From Gordonia effusa NBRC 100432 (GTDB taxonomy: Bacteria > Actinomycetota > Actinomycetes > Mycobacteriales > Mycobacteriaceae): a stretch of 64,000 nucleotides of DNA. Both the position numbers and the translations under genes were made by a program. The number at the start of each line of letters is the position of its first letter. Position 1 is the first letter of the stretch. The stretch covers positions 1 to 64,000 of the forward strand of contig NZ_BAEH01000004.1 of assembly GCF_000241305.1 (NCBI RefSeq), read 5' to 3'. Shown one piece after another: positions 18,639 through 30,686 of the stretch. The notes under the pieces were generated by a model. It worked only from the letters and a program-made list of their open reading frames with translations. It was not told where the DNA came from and did no database searches.

Positions 18639-19136
18639 TTAGAGCAGCTCCAACAGGAATGGCAGTTCCTGCGTGGCATACCAGCCGAGGTCGAAATCCT
18701 CGGCGTCACCGATCGCCAATTCGGCGTCTTCGTCACCCAGATCTGCCTGATCGACGACGTCGCTGGCCCGACGCACCGCGTTCTCCGCATCGGCACCGTC
18801 AACATGAACTGCCGCAATAGATTTCAGCGGAATGGGTCCGACCACCTTGACGACGGCGTCGTCGAGGTCGGGGCGCAGAGTCGCCTCGGCGACGTCGGCG
18901 GACACCACCGCCCGACGTACCGGCAGTTCGCCAACCTCCTGTGCGGCCAACAGACGCAACGAGGCACGGGCCGCCTCGCGCATGGCGACCTCGGCCAATT
19001 CCTCATCATCGCCGGCGGTGAACGACTCCCGCAGGGTCGGCGTCACGGCGAACGCCGTGCCGCCCACCGGGTGAAACTCGCCGGCACCGGACAAGCTCGT
19101 CAACATCTCCAGCGTTGCCGGCAGATATACCCTCAT
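18639..19136 (-). CDS. DUF6912-type conserved actinobacterial protein
   Basis: A 165-residue soluble protein that resembles M. tuberculosis Rv3231c, conserved in this position. It starts MRVYLPATLEMLTSLS (ATG 19136, preceded by GAAGGG). An AFAVTPTLRES strand follows, then a long helix (EELAEVAMREAARASLRLLAA) and an acidic tail ending DLGWYATQELPFLLELL. Function is unknown. It lies 14 bases after the WS/DGAT stop and 71 bases before the reductase start, so it may be in the WS/DGAT operon. Confidence 0.82.
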   Translation of the reverse strand: MRVYLPATLEMLTSLSGAGEFHPVGGTAFAVTPTLRESFTAGDDEELAEVAMREAARASLRLLAAQEVGELPVRRAVVSADVAEATLRPDLDDAVVKVVGPIPLKSIAAVHVDGADAENAVRRASDVVDQADLGDEDAELAIGDAEDFDLGWYATQELPFLLELL

Positions 19137-19150
19137 ATCGCCCTTCCCTC

Positions 19151-20611
19151 TCAACCTTTGCTCGGTGGCGCGGTGCGCGACGCCGCCAGCAACTCGTCGA
19201 ATGATTCGGTCACGTAACCGGCCAACGACGGTAAGTCCGCCAGTACCCCGCGGTCACCGAGAAAACCAAACTGCACTCGGTCCGCGTAGGCCACGACACT
19301 CACCGCCAAGGCGCGCTGGGCCAGCAGGACCGGCACCTGATAGAACTCGGCGACTTCCCACCCGGACAGGTACCGGCGTGAAATCGGTTGCTCCGCAATG
19401 GCAATCGGCAAGTTATAGGCGCGCTGACTGAAACTGCTGAAGAACCTCGAACTGAAGTCGGCGAATGGCACCATACCCAGTTCCGGCAGAAATGGTTGCG
19501 CGCCCGGGGCTTGGCGTCGGGAGGAGTGGGCGTACCGGTTGGCCAGGCCCGCGACCTGAGCCAGCCGCACCATCGGATTAGCTTCTGCCACCGGAAGATC
19601 GGTGACGAACCCGCGCGCGTCGTCGGCGAACCAACTCGGCGACGCATCGGCGTCCACTGGCTCGTCGGCTCCGCGCGCCGACAGTGGCAACGCCACGCGA
19701 ATCGACATCCCGCCCGGCAGAATATCGGTCGACGACAGGATCCACCGCCGCATCACCCCGGTGATCACCGCCAGCTGAACGTCGTTGATCGTGCATTCAT
19801 ATCGCCGCGCGATAGCCTCGCACTGGGTCGCCGAAACCGACGCCGCGGTAAAACTGCGTGTCGACGTCGTCGCGTTGTTCAACGGACTTTCCGGCGCTCC
19901 ACTGATCGCCTGCTGGACAAAACCACCGACCGCGCGCACCGATTCCTGTGCGAGAGAACGGAAGTCAGACACCGGGCCGTTGCCGCTGACGAGTGCGTCG
20001 ACCATCTCACCCGGCCGGGCGAACGCATCGGCGACCGCTCCCAGCGCGAGGGCGACATCGCCGGGCACCGACCCCGGCATCCACAGATCCTCGGTGAACG
20101 CGCGCGACTGCCGATCTCGATCAAGAAGAACCTCACTAATCTCCAGGGAGTCGACGCCGTTGATCAGGCTCCGGTGAGTCTTGGTCAAAATCGCCAGTCT
20201 GCCGTCGGCGATCCCCTCGATCAGATACAGCTCCCAGAGCGGGCGTTTGCGGTCGAGCGGCCGGGACATAATGCGGCCGACCAGGTCGTGGAGTTGTTCG
20301 TACCCGCCCGGCCGCGGCAGACCCGCGCGGCGCACGTGAAAATTGATATCGAATCCCGGGTCGTCGACCCAGACCGGTCGGGCCAGGCCCAGCGTCACCG
20401 TCTTGACCATCTGCCGGTAATGCGGGACGAACTGTAGCCGGTTTTCGACCAAGGTCACCAACGTCGGATAGTCCAGATCCGGCGCGGCCTGCGTATCGGC
20501 CTCGTCCGCGGCATTCTTCTCCAGCACTATCAACGCACCGAGATGCGTCGTCGAACCCGCCTCGTCGAGAAAGTAGAACATCGCATCACGCGCGGACAGT
20601 CGATTCACCAT
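19151..20611 (-). CDS. Wax ester synthase/diacylglycerol acyltransferase with altered active-site motif
   Basis: A 486-residue WS/DGAT-family protein; members use acyl-CoA to make triacylglycerol or wax esters at the membrane. It opens MVNRLSARDAMFYFLDEAG (ATG 20611) and contains the PLWELYLIEG block. The usual HHxxxDG catalytic motif, where the second His is the general base, reads HRSLING here (about residue 148), so Arg replaces the His and Asn the Asp. Downstream conserved regions remain, including TINDVQLAVITGVMRRW and NLPIAIAEQP. It may be a non-catalytic homologue or use another residue. M. tuberculosis has a split tgs3 (Rv3233c/Rv3234c) at the same locus, as I recall. The longer frame to 20683 overlaps the upstream gene and is disfavoured. 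Confidence 0.88.
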   Translation of the reverse strand: MVNRLSARDAMFYFLDEAGSTTHLGALIVLEKNAADEADTQAAPDLDYPTLVTLVENRLQFVPHYRQMVKTVTLGLARPVWVDDPGFDINFHVRRAGLPRPGGYEQLHDLVGRIMSRPLDRKRPLWELYLIEGIADGRLAILTKTHRSLINGVDSLEISEVLLDRDRQSRAFTEDLWMPGSVPGDVALALGAVADAFARPGEMVDALVSGNGPVSDFRSLAQESVRAVGGFVQQAISGAPESPLNNATTSTRSFTAASVSATQCEAIARRYECTINDVQLAVITGVMRRWILSSTDILPGGMSIRVALPLSARGADEPVDADASPSWFADDARGFVTDLPVAEANPMVRLAQVAGLANRYAHSSRRQAPGAQPFLPELGMVPFADFSSRFFSSFSQRAYNLPIAIAEQPISRRYLSGWEVAEFYQVPVLLAQRALAVSVVAYADRVQFGFLGDRGVLADLPSLAGYVTESFDELLAASRTAPPSKG

Positions 20612-20652
20612 GATGAAAACCGATTCTAGTCGGTGGCCGGGATCTCCATCGA

Positions 20653-21198
20653 CTATCCCAGTGCGATCGACCTTATCCGCCAACGCAACTCGGTCCGTCG
20701 CGGTCGCCGATACGGCTCCGAACCGGCAATCCGACGTACCCGCTGCGGCACATGCTCAACGCGGCCGGCGAAGGCTAGCACCCGCTCCCCACGCAGATAG
20801 TTGCCGAAAAATTCCGCCTCGTCCGGCGCGCACATCTGAATATGGACACGCCGCAAGGCGGCCGTGGGCAACGCGGATTCGGCGCTGGCAGCTCCGACAT
20901 CGCAGGTGCGCCGCAGTGCGACAATCTGGTCGACGACATGCGGGACCACCAGTTCGGCCAGCCGAGCAACGGGACGCCGACGGTCGAGCACCTCGAGGAC
21001 CTGTGTCATCGCCGTGACGACGAATGTTCGCGCCTCACGTGCCGTCGGCTCGGGCGCGCGTTCGGTTTCGACCGACTTACAGGCACGCGGGGTGGGCGGT
21101 GCGAGTTCGACCGCTGCGATGAGCGGCGGCGAACCAAACCAATCCCCGGTGTGTTCGTAGCGCGGTGCGGGCCGAACCAGCAGGTGCGTCGTTTCCAT
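20653..21198 (-). CDS. Rv3235-like conserved protein
   Basis: A 181-residue protein from ATG 21198, located 58 bases after the secA stop on the same strand. It resembles the Rv3235 family (DUF6459-type), which sits next to secA in mycobacteria. A Pro-rich N-terminus (PPLIAAVELAPPTP) precedes a helix (TFVVTAMTQVLEVLDRRRPV). The characteristic segment RLAELVVPHVVDQIVALRR follows, then a beta region VHIQMCAPDEAEFFG and a basic tail. Function unknown; a link to SecA is positional only. Confidence 0.8.
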   Translation of the reverse strand: METTHLLVRPAPRYEHTGDWFGSPPLIAAVELAPPTPRACKSVETERAPEPTAREARTFVVTAMTQVLEVLDRRRPVARLAELVVPHVVDQIVALRRTCDVGAASAESALPTAALRRVHIQMCAPDEAEFFGNYLRGERVLAFAGRVEHVPQRVRRIAGSEPYRRPRRTELRWRIRSIALG

Positions 21199-21256
21199 GC
21201 CCTATCTGACGCAGCGACCCCGCCGTTCGGTTCCACCTATCGGGAGAATTTTTCCC

Positions 21257-24085
<2,829 letters not shown>

Positions 24086-24236
24086 TGGCAATCCCTCTAG
24101 TTGACTTCGTACTGAGAAAGTTCTCGTCTATCGCCCACCCGATACGCACGGTTGATCGACAGACCCCATGACATGGTACGGGTCGGTGGAGAAATGCAAT
24201 GCAGGCGGCGCGGTGCGGGCGTGCTACCCACGCACA

Positions 24237-24273
24237 TCGGCGGCCGCGGAGCGATGGACTCCACGGCCGCCGA
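24237..24273. terminator. Strong hairpin downstream of hpf
   Basis: A 10-bp perfect stem (TCGGCGGCCG with CGGCCGCCGA) continues after one mismatch into GGAG/CTCC, with a seven-base loop. It starts about 19 bases past the hpf stop and is 150 bases before secA. There is no T tract, as is common for actinobacterial terminators; attenuation before secA is also possible. Confidence 0.6.
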
Positions 24274-24291
24274 CAACGGGGTTGAGGGGTA

Positions 24292-25053
24292 CTACGACAG
24301 TCGGATCAGTCCGTAGTCGAAGGCATGCCGGCGGTACACCACCGACGGTTTGTCCGTTTCTTTGTCGTGGAACAGGAAGAAGTCGTGGCCGACCAACTCC
24401 ATCTCGTAGAGCGCATCGTCGACAGTCATCGGGTTATCCGGATGTTCCTTGATGCGAACCACTTGTCCCGGAGTGTGCTCGACGACGCCGTCGTCCCACT
24501 CGGTATCGACCGACGCGCCCGCATCACCGTTGGTCGCGGCAAGTTCCGCGAGATCAGCGGTGACGGTCGTTCCGGTGGCCTCGGCAACCGACTTGGGTGT
24601 GCGGTTTCCGTAGTGGACTTCCCGGCGCGTCTTAACCCGCCGCAGACGCGAATCGAGTTTGTCCAGCGCGGCCTCCAGCGACGCGTAGAAGTTCTCGCCA
24701 CACGCCTGGGCTCGCACCACCGGTCCTTTTCCGGTGACGGTGATTTCTACCTGCTGAGACGCCTTGGCTTGGCGGGGGTTGCGTTCGTGGAACAGCACGA
24801 CGTCGAATCGGGAAATTTTGGAGTCGTAACGTTCAAGCCTGGCAAGCTTGTCGCCGACGTAGATTCGATAGTGATCGGGTATTTCGACGTTGCGTCCGTT
24901 GAACGTAACCGTCGCATCGGGCTGGACAGGTTCCTCGGCCTCCGCCGTCCCCGGCGGCAGTACGAAAGCCTTGGCTACCACCTCCGCTTCGCTTGGCCGC
25001 GGTTCTGCGACCTTGGATTCACGGTGACCCTTGCGGTGGATGACTGTCGACAT
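24292..25053 (-). CDS. hpf: Long ribosome hibernation-promoting factor
   Basis: A 253-residue long-form HPF that dimerises 70S ribosomes into inactive 100S particles in stationary phase or stress. The start ATG 25053 has AAGGAGGAG seven bases upstream. Residues about 46-145 are the S30AE/RaiA domain (VTFNGRNVEIPDHYRIYVGD, LDKLDSRLRRVKTRREVHYG). A variable linker follows. Residues about 195-253 form the C-terminal dimerisation domain (QVVRIKEHPDNPMTVDDAL, VVYRRHAFDYGLIRLS). The upstream leader is long and holds an unusually strong Shine-Dalgarno-like element. Gene order hpf-secA is conserved in mycobacteria. Confidence 0.95.
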   Translation of the reverse strand: MSTVIHRKGHRESKVAEPRPSEAEVVAKAFVLPPGTAEAEEPVQPDATVTFNGRNVEIPDHYRIYVGDKLARLERYDSKISRFDVVLFHERNPRQAKASQQVEITVTGKGPVVRAQACGENFYASLEAALDKLDSRLRRVKTRREVHYGNRTPKSVAEATGTTVTADLAELAATNGDAGASVDTEWDDGVVEHTPGQVVRIKEHPDNPMTVDDALYEMELVGHDFFLFHDKETDKPSVVYRRHAFDYGLIRLS

Positions 25054-25393
25054 TCACTCTCCTCCTTGTTGTACCGTCCAGCCGAAAGCAATTGCCACGC
25101 AACATCTTTCAGCGCAGAGCGCAGGACTGGACCTGGTAACACGCCAGCCGACGGCTGACGCTCAATTGCAGCGGCATCACCTCCTGGGGAGCACACACGC
25201 AAACATCGCCGAATCGATGCGTTGCCTACGACCGTAGCCCGAAGTTTGCCGATCGGCCACGTTTCCGACCACCTATGTCGTAACTGTGTTTCCCCGCGCC
25301 GGATATCCACAGTTCGAGTCGTTCCATCGGTGTTGTGGACAACCGTCGAGACCTCGACGGAACGGGGACGCGATCACCGGAAGTATCAATCCC
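25054..25393. other. 340-base divergent intergenic region between hpf and comF
   Basis: It must hold the promoters of both genes. On the hpf side it contains the perfect anti-Shine-Dalgarno complement and palindrome described separately (25109-25185). The comF side contains no clear ORF or palindrome. No RNA family was recognised. Confidence 0.5.
25109..25185 (-). promoter_or_regulatory. hpf leader: perfect Shine-Dalgarno element and possible 22-codon leader ORF
   Basis: On the minus strand AGGAGGTGAT (25185-25176) is a full ten-base complement to the 16S rRNA 3' end. An ATG (25177-25175) lies inside it and opens a 22-codon frame that closes at 25109. The spacing of two bases is too short for efficient initiation; an in-frame TTG at 25165 is spaced 14 bases from the GGAGG core. 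Within it CAGCCG-A-CGGCTG (25145-25157) is a perfect palindrome. hpf starts 55 bases past the leader stop. Confidence 0.35.
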
Positions 25394-26062
25394 GTGCGAA
25401 TGCTCGCGGCGCTATCCGATCTCGTCCTACCGATCGACTGCGGCGGATGTGGCGCGGTGGGAACCCGCTGGTGTGAGCGGTGCCGCGGACGTATGCGGGA
25501 CGATCCCATCGCGCTGACGCCGAGGGTCGCCGTCGGCGCACCGGTGTGGGCACTGGGACGCTACCGGGCACCGTTCGCCACGTCGGTGCTGGCCATGAAG
25601 GAACATCGACGACGAGACCTGGCACAGCCCATCGGCAGCGCGCTCGCATCGACCTTGCGGACGCTGGCGCGCTGGTCCGAAGTGCCGGACGCGGCTCACC
25701 TCTACCTTGTCCCCGCCCCCACCCGGATGCTCGCGGCACGACGTCGCGGTGGCGATACCGTCACCGCGTTTGCCGGAGTTGCCGCGGCCCGCCTTGGTCC
25801 CGCCGTATCGGTTGCTCCGCTGCTCCGAACAGCCGGGTCGGTCCGCGACTCGATGGGACTCGACGCTCGTCGCCGGGCCACGAATATGTCCGGCGCGATC
25901 AGAATTCGGCGACGGCCAGCCACCCGGCTGCCGACCGAGAACCACGCGGTTATCCTCGTCGACGACGTGCTCACCACTGGGGCAACCGCGGCGGAATCAG
26001 TCAAAGTTCTTGCTACACAACGCGTATTCGTAGATTGCGTAGTAGTGATTGCCGGCGCGTGA
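25394..26062 (+). CDS. comF: ComF-family phosphoribosyltransferase-like protein
   Basis: A 222-residue ComF/GntX-family protein, related to a competence factor in other bacteria; its actinobacterial role is unclear. The N-terminus has a Cys4-type zinc motif (DCGGCG then WCERC). The core has HLYLVPAPTRMLAARRRGGD and the PRPP-binding loop VILVDDVLTTGATAAE near the C-terminus. The start is GTG 25394 (GGAAG ten bases upstream) or ATG 25400; the frame is open further up without support. It converges with lpqB, leaving only 12 bases between stops. Confidence 0.88.
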   Translation: MRMLAALSDLVLPIDCGGCGAVGTRWCERCRGRMRDDPIALTPRVAVGAPVWALGRYRAPFATSVLAMKEHRRRDLAQPIGSALASTLRTLARWSEVPDAAHLYLVPAPTRMLAARRRGGDTVTAFAGVAAARLGPAVSVAPLLRTAGSVRDSMGLDARRRATNMSGAIRIRRRPATRLPTENHAVILVDDVLTTGATAAESVKVLATQRVFVDCVVVIAGA

Positions 26063-26074
26063 GGTGCTACTCGG

Positions 26075-27832
26075 TTACCCCGGCAGTATCGGCATCGCGT
26101 CAGGCGACATTCCCCCGTCGACCTCGGTCCACGAGCGATCCGGCTGACCGTCGGTGCTGCCCAATCGCAGAACTCCGCGGGCGTCGCCGACGTATACGGT
26201 CGTCGCATTTGCCGCTACCGTCCGCAGCGGCGGCGTCAGATTGCCGCTGAGCAAACCAACCGCGGGTAGCCCACTGATCGAGACCTGGGCGACCGGAGCC
26301 TCCGGGGTGTCCCGCGCGACCATCACCGTCGTCGGGGTCGCCCAGTCGATCCCGGTCGAATTGTTGCCCAGGTTATAGGCCGCGATCCGCGGTGACGTCA
26401 GCGCCAAGGCGCCATTGGGCGAAGTCACGATCGACGCGAACAGCAACTGTCCCGAGACCAGCAGTGCCGCGCGCGCCCCGTCGGGTGACACTTTCAATTG
26501 GGCGATCGGTCCCCTCAACACGGTTGCGATCGACGACGCGTCGGCCACCGTCACCCGAGTTCCGCTATCGGTTACCACCCACTGCGTCGGCTTTCCATCG
26601 ACGACCGCCCAGATCGTGTTGTTGTTCGGTCCAAAACTGGGTCGCGAGATGGTCGCACCACTGGCTAACGGACTCACCGCGCCGCCGTAAGTGCCGGCGA
26701 GCAGGGTAAGGCGGGGCGAGCCCGGCGACTGCTGCACAGCGGCTACCCGGGTCCCGTTCGGCGAGATCGCGGCGGCCACCAGGCGCTGGTCGGTGCCCAT
26801 TTGCCCGGCTACCGGCGAAGCTCCCTGGCCGTCGATCGAATAGAGCGAACCCGCTCGCAACACGTTTAATCCGACCGAAGTCTGTTGCACCGCATTGGGA
26901 TTCGAGGACTCCACGTCGGTCACACGCCATTCCTGCGCATGTCCGGGGACAAGTGGGGCACCGTCGGAAGTCAAGGTGTACGGTCCTGCGACATCGGCGT
27001 CGTGCAGAGTCCAGATCACCTGTGCGGCAAGCAGATTCCTCGCGGAATCGGACATGTCGCCCAGCCCGCCGAAATCGACCTTCACTCCCTCACCGCGGAC
27101 CACCTGAGCCCGACCGTTCAACCGCGCGCCGCTCGGGAACGAATTCGCCACTGCCCCTTCGAGTTCGGTCGTCGGACCGGCGATCAGCCGGGACAGCAGG
27201 TCGGTCGGTGTGTAGTTCCCCAGGTAGAACCAGCGCGGATCAGGTGTCAGTCGTGCGCTACTGGCACCCGATGCTCCAGCGGCCGGATCGGTGAAATAGA
27301 GCATGGCCAACCGGTACGTTGACTCGAACTGCCGACGGTCGAGCATGACGCCCGACGGTAACGCTCCGTCGACCCGCCAGCCCGCGGTGGTACGCGTCAT
27401 CGTGAGCGTGGTCTCCACCCGGCCGTTCGCCGGCAGCAACTGGCCGTTGACTTTCAAGATGCCGCTGTTGTCGGCGATCAACCGCATTTTGACCGAGGTG
27501 TCGGTCCGCTCGTCGACAAGCAGCGAGGCGTCGTCGAGCACGACGGTGTCGCCGCGGTCATCCCACTGCTTGGCCGCGGTCGGCGACAGGAAAGCGCGAG
27601 CCGACGCATGTGCGTTGCGCGGATCGGCCGTGGCGCGTAGGAACGCGCGTGCCAGTGCCTCGGGATCCATATCCTGCTGCGGCGTCGGCAATGCACTCGT
27701 CGGCACTTGCCGATTGAACGGCTGGACCGGCTGTGGCGCGGAATCGGTTGGGATAGAAGCACATCCGGTAAGCACCATCATTACGGCCACGAACGCGACC
27801 ACTAGCCTGAGCTCAATCCGCCGGTGCCTCAC
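26075..27832 (-). CDS. lpqB: Lipoprotein LpqB, partner of the MtrAB system
   Basis: A 585-residue envelope lipoprotein that in mycobacteria binds the sensor MtrB and modulates its signalling and cell-wall homeostasis. The signal sequence [16 protein letters not shown] carries the lipobox LTGC. A GerMN-like domain lies about residues 195-310 ([20 protein letters not shown]). A beta-propeller-like C-terminal half follows, with repeated [17 protein letters not shown] strands. The GTG start at 27832 overlaps the mtrB stop by four bases (GTGA), so the three genes mtrA-mtrB-lpqB are translationally coupled. Confidence 0.95.
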   Translation of the reverse strand: MRHRRIELRLVVAFVAVMMVLTGCASIPTDSAPQPVQPFNRQVPTSALPTPQQDMDPEALARAFLRATADPRNAHASARAFLSPTAAKQWDDRGDTVVLDDASLLVDERTDTSVKMRLIADNSGILKVNGQLLPANGRVETTLTMTRTTAGWRVDGALPSGVMLDRRQFESTYRLAMLYFTDPAAGASGASSARLTPDPRWFYLGNYTPTDLLSRLIAGPTTELEGAVANSFPSGARLNGRAQVVRGEGVKVDFGGLGDMSDSARNLLAAQVIWTLHDADVAGPYTLTSDGAPLVPGHAQEWRVTDVESSNPNAVQQTSVGLNVLRAGSLYSIDGQGASPVAGQMGTDQRLVAAAISPNGTRVAAVQQSPGSPRLTLLAGTYGGAVSPLASGATISRPSFGPNNNTIWAVVDGKPTQWVVTDSGTRVTVADASSIATVLRGPIAQLKVSPDGARAALLVSGQLLFASIVTSPNGALALTSPRIAAYNLGNNSTGIDWATPTTVMVARDTPEAPVAQVSISGLPAVGLLSGNLTPPLRTVAANATTVYVGDARGVLRLGSTDGQPDRSWTEVDGGMSPDAMPILPG

Positions 27833-29484
27833 TTGCCACCTCCGGGCGTCGCGGCACGACCACTACGCGCCGACGTCGGCTTGAGCGGGAGCGGCGAGCC
27901 GAGAACCTTGTGGCCGCGCACCAGCGGGAGCGTCAGCCGGAAGTTCGCGCCCTTACCCGGCTCGCCCCACGCTTCGAGTCGGCCCTGATGCAATCGGGCG
28001 TCTTCGACGCTGATCGCCAGGCCGAGGCCGGTACCGCCGGAACGTCGGAAACGCGATGGGTCCGATCGCCAGAATCGGTTGAACACCAGCCGCTCTTCGC
28101 CGGGCCGCAAGCCGATACCCAAGTCGCGGACGGTCAACGCGACCGCGTCGCCGTCCGAACGCATCGTCAACGTGACCGGCTTGTGTTCGCCGTGGTCGAT
28201 GGCATTGGCCAGCAGATTGCGCAGTACACGTTCGATCCGGCGGGGATCGATCTCGGCGATCACCGGATCCCGGGGAAGGTCGAGGACGAGTTCGGTGCCA
28301 GATTCCGACGCCAAGTGGGTGACCGTGGCCAGTGCCCCTTCGATCGGGATGAGCATATCCATCCGCTCGGATGCCAGCTCGGCCATTCCGGCGTCGTGGC
28401 GCGAAATCTCCAGCAGCTCGGTCAGCAGCGTTTCGAAGCGATCGATCTCCTTGTCGAGTAGTTCGACGGATCGTTTGAGCACGGGATCGAGGTCGTCGCG
28501 TGATTCGTACAGCACATCGCTGGCCATCCGAACCGTGGTGAGCGGCGTGCGTAGCTCGTGGCTGACGTCGGAGGTGAATTGGCGTTGCAGCCCGCCGAAT
28601 TCCTCGAGATGAGTGATCTGTTTGGACAGACTCTCGGCCATATCGTTGAAGGACATGGCCAGCCGCGCCATATCGTCTTCGCCACGGACCGGCATCCGCT
28701 CTTTGAGCCGGCCGTCGGCGAACCGCACGGCAATCCTCGACGCCGAGCGGACCGGCAGCACAACCTGCCGCGACACCAGCCAGGCGATCGCGGCGAGCAG
28801 GCCGAGCAGCACGATCGCGCCGGTGAGCAGGGTGCCGCGGACCAGCGAGACCGTATTGGCCTCATTGGTCAGCGGGAATACGAGATAGAGCTCTAGCCCG
28901 GAAACCGCCGAGTTAGTCGGCGTGCCGATGATCAGAGCCGATACCGTGCTGCCGCCTTCGGTGGCGACCGTCGAATACTGATAGGCCACCTGCCCGCCCT
29001 GTACCATCGCCCGCAAGGTTGTCGGAATCTCCGACGTCGGGCCGACACCGGAGTCGGTGACGCCGGCATTGCCGGGTACCAGCAACACAATGTCGAAGGC
29101 ACCGACCGAACCGGTGGTCTGCGACGAGTCGCTGTCGCGTTCGGTGAGCAGCGCACGGGTCTGACGTAATCGCACCTGCACCGAGGAACTGGCATCGGAC
29201 GCGGTCAACCCACGTTCGACGGCAACCCGCGCACGGTCGATTTCCTCGGTCGCCGCGGCAAGTTTGGCATCGAGCAGCCGGTCGGTGATCTGCGAGATCA
29301 GCACGAACCCCAGGATCAGAATTACGACGAACGACAATGCCAACGTCGAGACAACGACGCGCAACTGAAGCGAACGTCGCCAAACATGGCCGAAGCCGCG
29401 CCCCACTCGACCGGCCGCGCGGGTAATACGGCCAAAAGTTGAGTTGACGCGGCGTCGCGGCCCGAATCGCGGGCGAGCGATCAC
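27829..29484 (-). CDS. mtrB: Sensor histidine kinase MtrB
   Basis: A 551-residue membrane kinase controlling cell division and envelope genes through MtrA. The first membrane helix is about residues 43-66 ([20 protein letters not shown]). An extracytoplasmic sensor of about 150 residues and a second helix near 220-243 ([17 protein letters not shown]) follow. Then come a HAMP linker, the DHp domain with [17 protein letters not shown] (phospho-His), and a HATPase domain (N box [11 protein letters not shown] boxes [11 protein letters not shown] and [10 protein letters not shown]). The GTG 29484 start overlaps the mtrA stop by four bases. Confidence 0.96.
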   Translation of the reverse strand: MIARPRFGPRRRVNSTFGRITRAAGRVGRGFGHVWRRSLQLRVVVSTLALSFVVILILGFVLISQITDRLLDAKLAAATEEIDRARVAVERGLTASDASSSVQVRLRQTRALLTERDSDSSQTTGSVGAFDIVLLVPGNAGVTDSGVGPTSEIPTTLRAMVQGGQVAYQYSTVATEGGSTVSALIIGTPTNSAVSGLELYLVFPLTNEANTVSLVRGTLLTGAIVLLGLLAAIAWLVSRQVVLPVRSASRIAVRFADGRLKERMPVRGEDDMARLAMSFNDMAESLSKQITHLEEFGGLQRQFTSDVSHELRTPLTTVRMASDVLYESRDDLDPVLKRSVELLDKEIDRFETLLTELLEISRHDAGMAELASERMDMLIPIEGALATVTHLASESGTELVLDLPRDPVIAEIDPRRIERVLRNLLANAIDHGEHKPVTLTMRSDGDAVALTVRDLGIGLRPGEERLVFNRFWRSDPSRFRRSGGTGLGLAISVEDARLHQGRLEAWGEPGKGANFRLTLPLVRGHKVLGSPLPLKPTSARSGRAATPGGGK

Positions 29485-30164
29485 GGCGGTCCGGCCTTGT
29501 AGCCGACCCCTCTCACCGTGAGCACGACTTCAGGATTCTCCGGGTCCGTCTCGACCTTCGCGCGCAGCCGCTGGACATGCACGTTGACGAGTCGGGTGTC
29601 GGCCGGGTGGCGATAGCCCCAAACCTGTTCGAGCAGCACGTCACGAGTAAACACCTGACGCGGCTTGCGGGCCAGCGCGACGAGCAGATCGAATTCCAGC
29701 GGGGTCAACGAGATCGGCACACCGTCACGGGTCACCTTATGGGCGGGAACGTCGATCTCGACCGGTCCAATCGACAGCATTTCGGCTGGCTCGTCGTCGG
29801 TGCGACGCAGCCGGGCGCGCACGCGTGCGACGAGTTCCTTTGGCTTGAACGGCTTGACCATATAGTCGTCGGCACCGGACTCGAGGCCGAGCACCACGTC
29901 GACGGTGTCGGACTTAGCCGTCAGCATCACGATCGGCACGCCGGAGTCGGCGCGCAGCACCCGACAAACGTCGATGCCATTCATGCCCGGCAGCATCAGG
30001 TCGAGCAGCACAAGGTCGGGCCGGATCTCTCGCACGGCGGTGAGCGCCTGCGTGCCGTCACCGACGACGAACGGCTCAAAACCTTCGCCGCGCAACACGA
30101 TTGTCAACATCTCCGCGAGCGCGGCGTCATCATCGACGACCAGGATGCGTGGCTTCATGGTCAT
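29481..30164 (-). CDS. mtrA: Response regulator MtrA
   Basis: A 227-residue OmpR/PhoB-type regulator. The receiver domain has the acidic pair in [10 protein letters not shown] and the phospho-acceptor Asp55 in [10 protein letters not shown]. It also has the switch Thr in VMLTAKSD and the conserved Lys in [10 protein letters not shown]. The C-terminal winged helix (about 130-225) contains [16 protein letters not shown] and [15 protein letters not shown]. In relatives MtrA is essential and controls septation, peptidoglycan hydrolases and replication genes. The start is ATG 30164 or the second ATG 30158; neither has a strong ribosome site. Confidence 0.97.
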   Translation of the reverse strand: MTMKPRILVVDDDAALAEMLTIVLRGEGFEPFVVGDGTQALTAVREIRPDLVLLDLMLPGMNGIDVCRVLRADSGVPIVMLTAKSDTVDVVLGLESGADDYMVKPFKPKELVARVRARLRRTDDEPAEMLSIGPVEIDVPAHKVTRDGVPISLTPLEFDLLVALARKPRQVFTRDVLLEQVWGYRHPADTRLVNVHVQRLRAKVETDPENPEVVLTVRGVGYKAGPP

Positions 30165-30207
30165 ATGGTGACATTCCCGTGACCTTCTTGTCCGGACGGC
30201 ACGCCGA

Positions 30208-30654
30208 TCAGCCAGTGGCAGACCTCAACTCGGCGATGATCTTGTCGATTCGACGAAGGCGGGTCTCGGGCCGCTTGGCCTCCACGACAGATCGCGCGCC
30301 CTCTTTCCGACGGGTGTAGGTCTGTGCGTCGAATACCTCACGTAGGGACGCCGCCGCGAGCGCTGCGCCGAGGTCGTCGGGGACGTCGACGGTCCGATCA
30401 GCGACGTCGAGTTCGATTGCGGCGTCGACGGTATCGCCGATGTCGACGCCGAGTTGGCCGCGGGCGGCCTTGGATAACCCGATGAGGTTGGCACCACCCA
30501 TCACCGCCAGGCGTAGCCTGGCCTGCCTGCCACCGATCGTCACCAGCACAGCCGCCCGCTTGCCGCCACCGAGTTCGTCGACGTCGGCATCGGTGAGTTC
30601 AATGGCGGTAGCCGGGCCGACGGGTTTGAGCGTCGTATGGACGTGCAACATCAT
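30208..30654 (-). CDS. DUF1905 / YdeI-OmpD-associated family protein
   Basis: A protein of about 148 residues. The N-terminal 80 residues form a DUF1905-like beta barrel (ATAIELTDADVDELGGGKRA, VTIGGRQARLRLAVMGGANL). The C-terminal helical part (LREVFDAQTYTRRKEGARS, RLRRIDKIIAELRS) is the YdeI-like segment common in this family. The start is uncertain: ATG 30654 and ATG 30651 are adjacent, and the frame continues to 30666. It is divergent from tmk by about 32 bases. Function is poorly known; some relatives are linked to peptide resistance. Confidence 0.82.
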   Translation of the reverse strand: MMLHVHTTLKPVGPATAIELTDADVDELGGGKRAAVLVTIGGRQARLRLAVMGGANLIGLSKAARGQLGVDIGDTVDAAIELDVADRTVDVPDDLGAALAAASLREVFDAQTYTRRKEGARSVVEAKRPETRLRRIDKIIAELRSATG

Positions 30655-30686
30655 GCGGCCGAGCATGCCACCTTACGATCTAGGGC

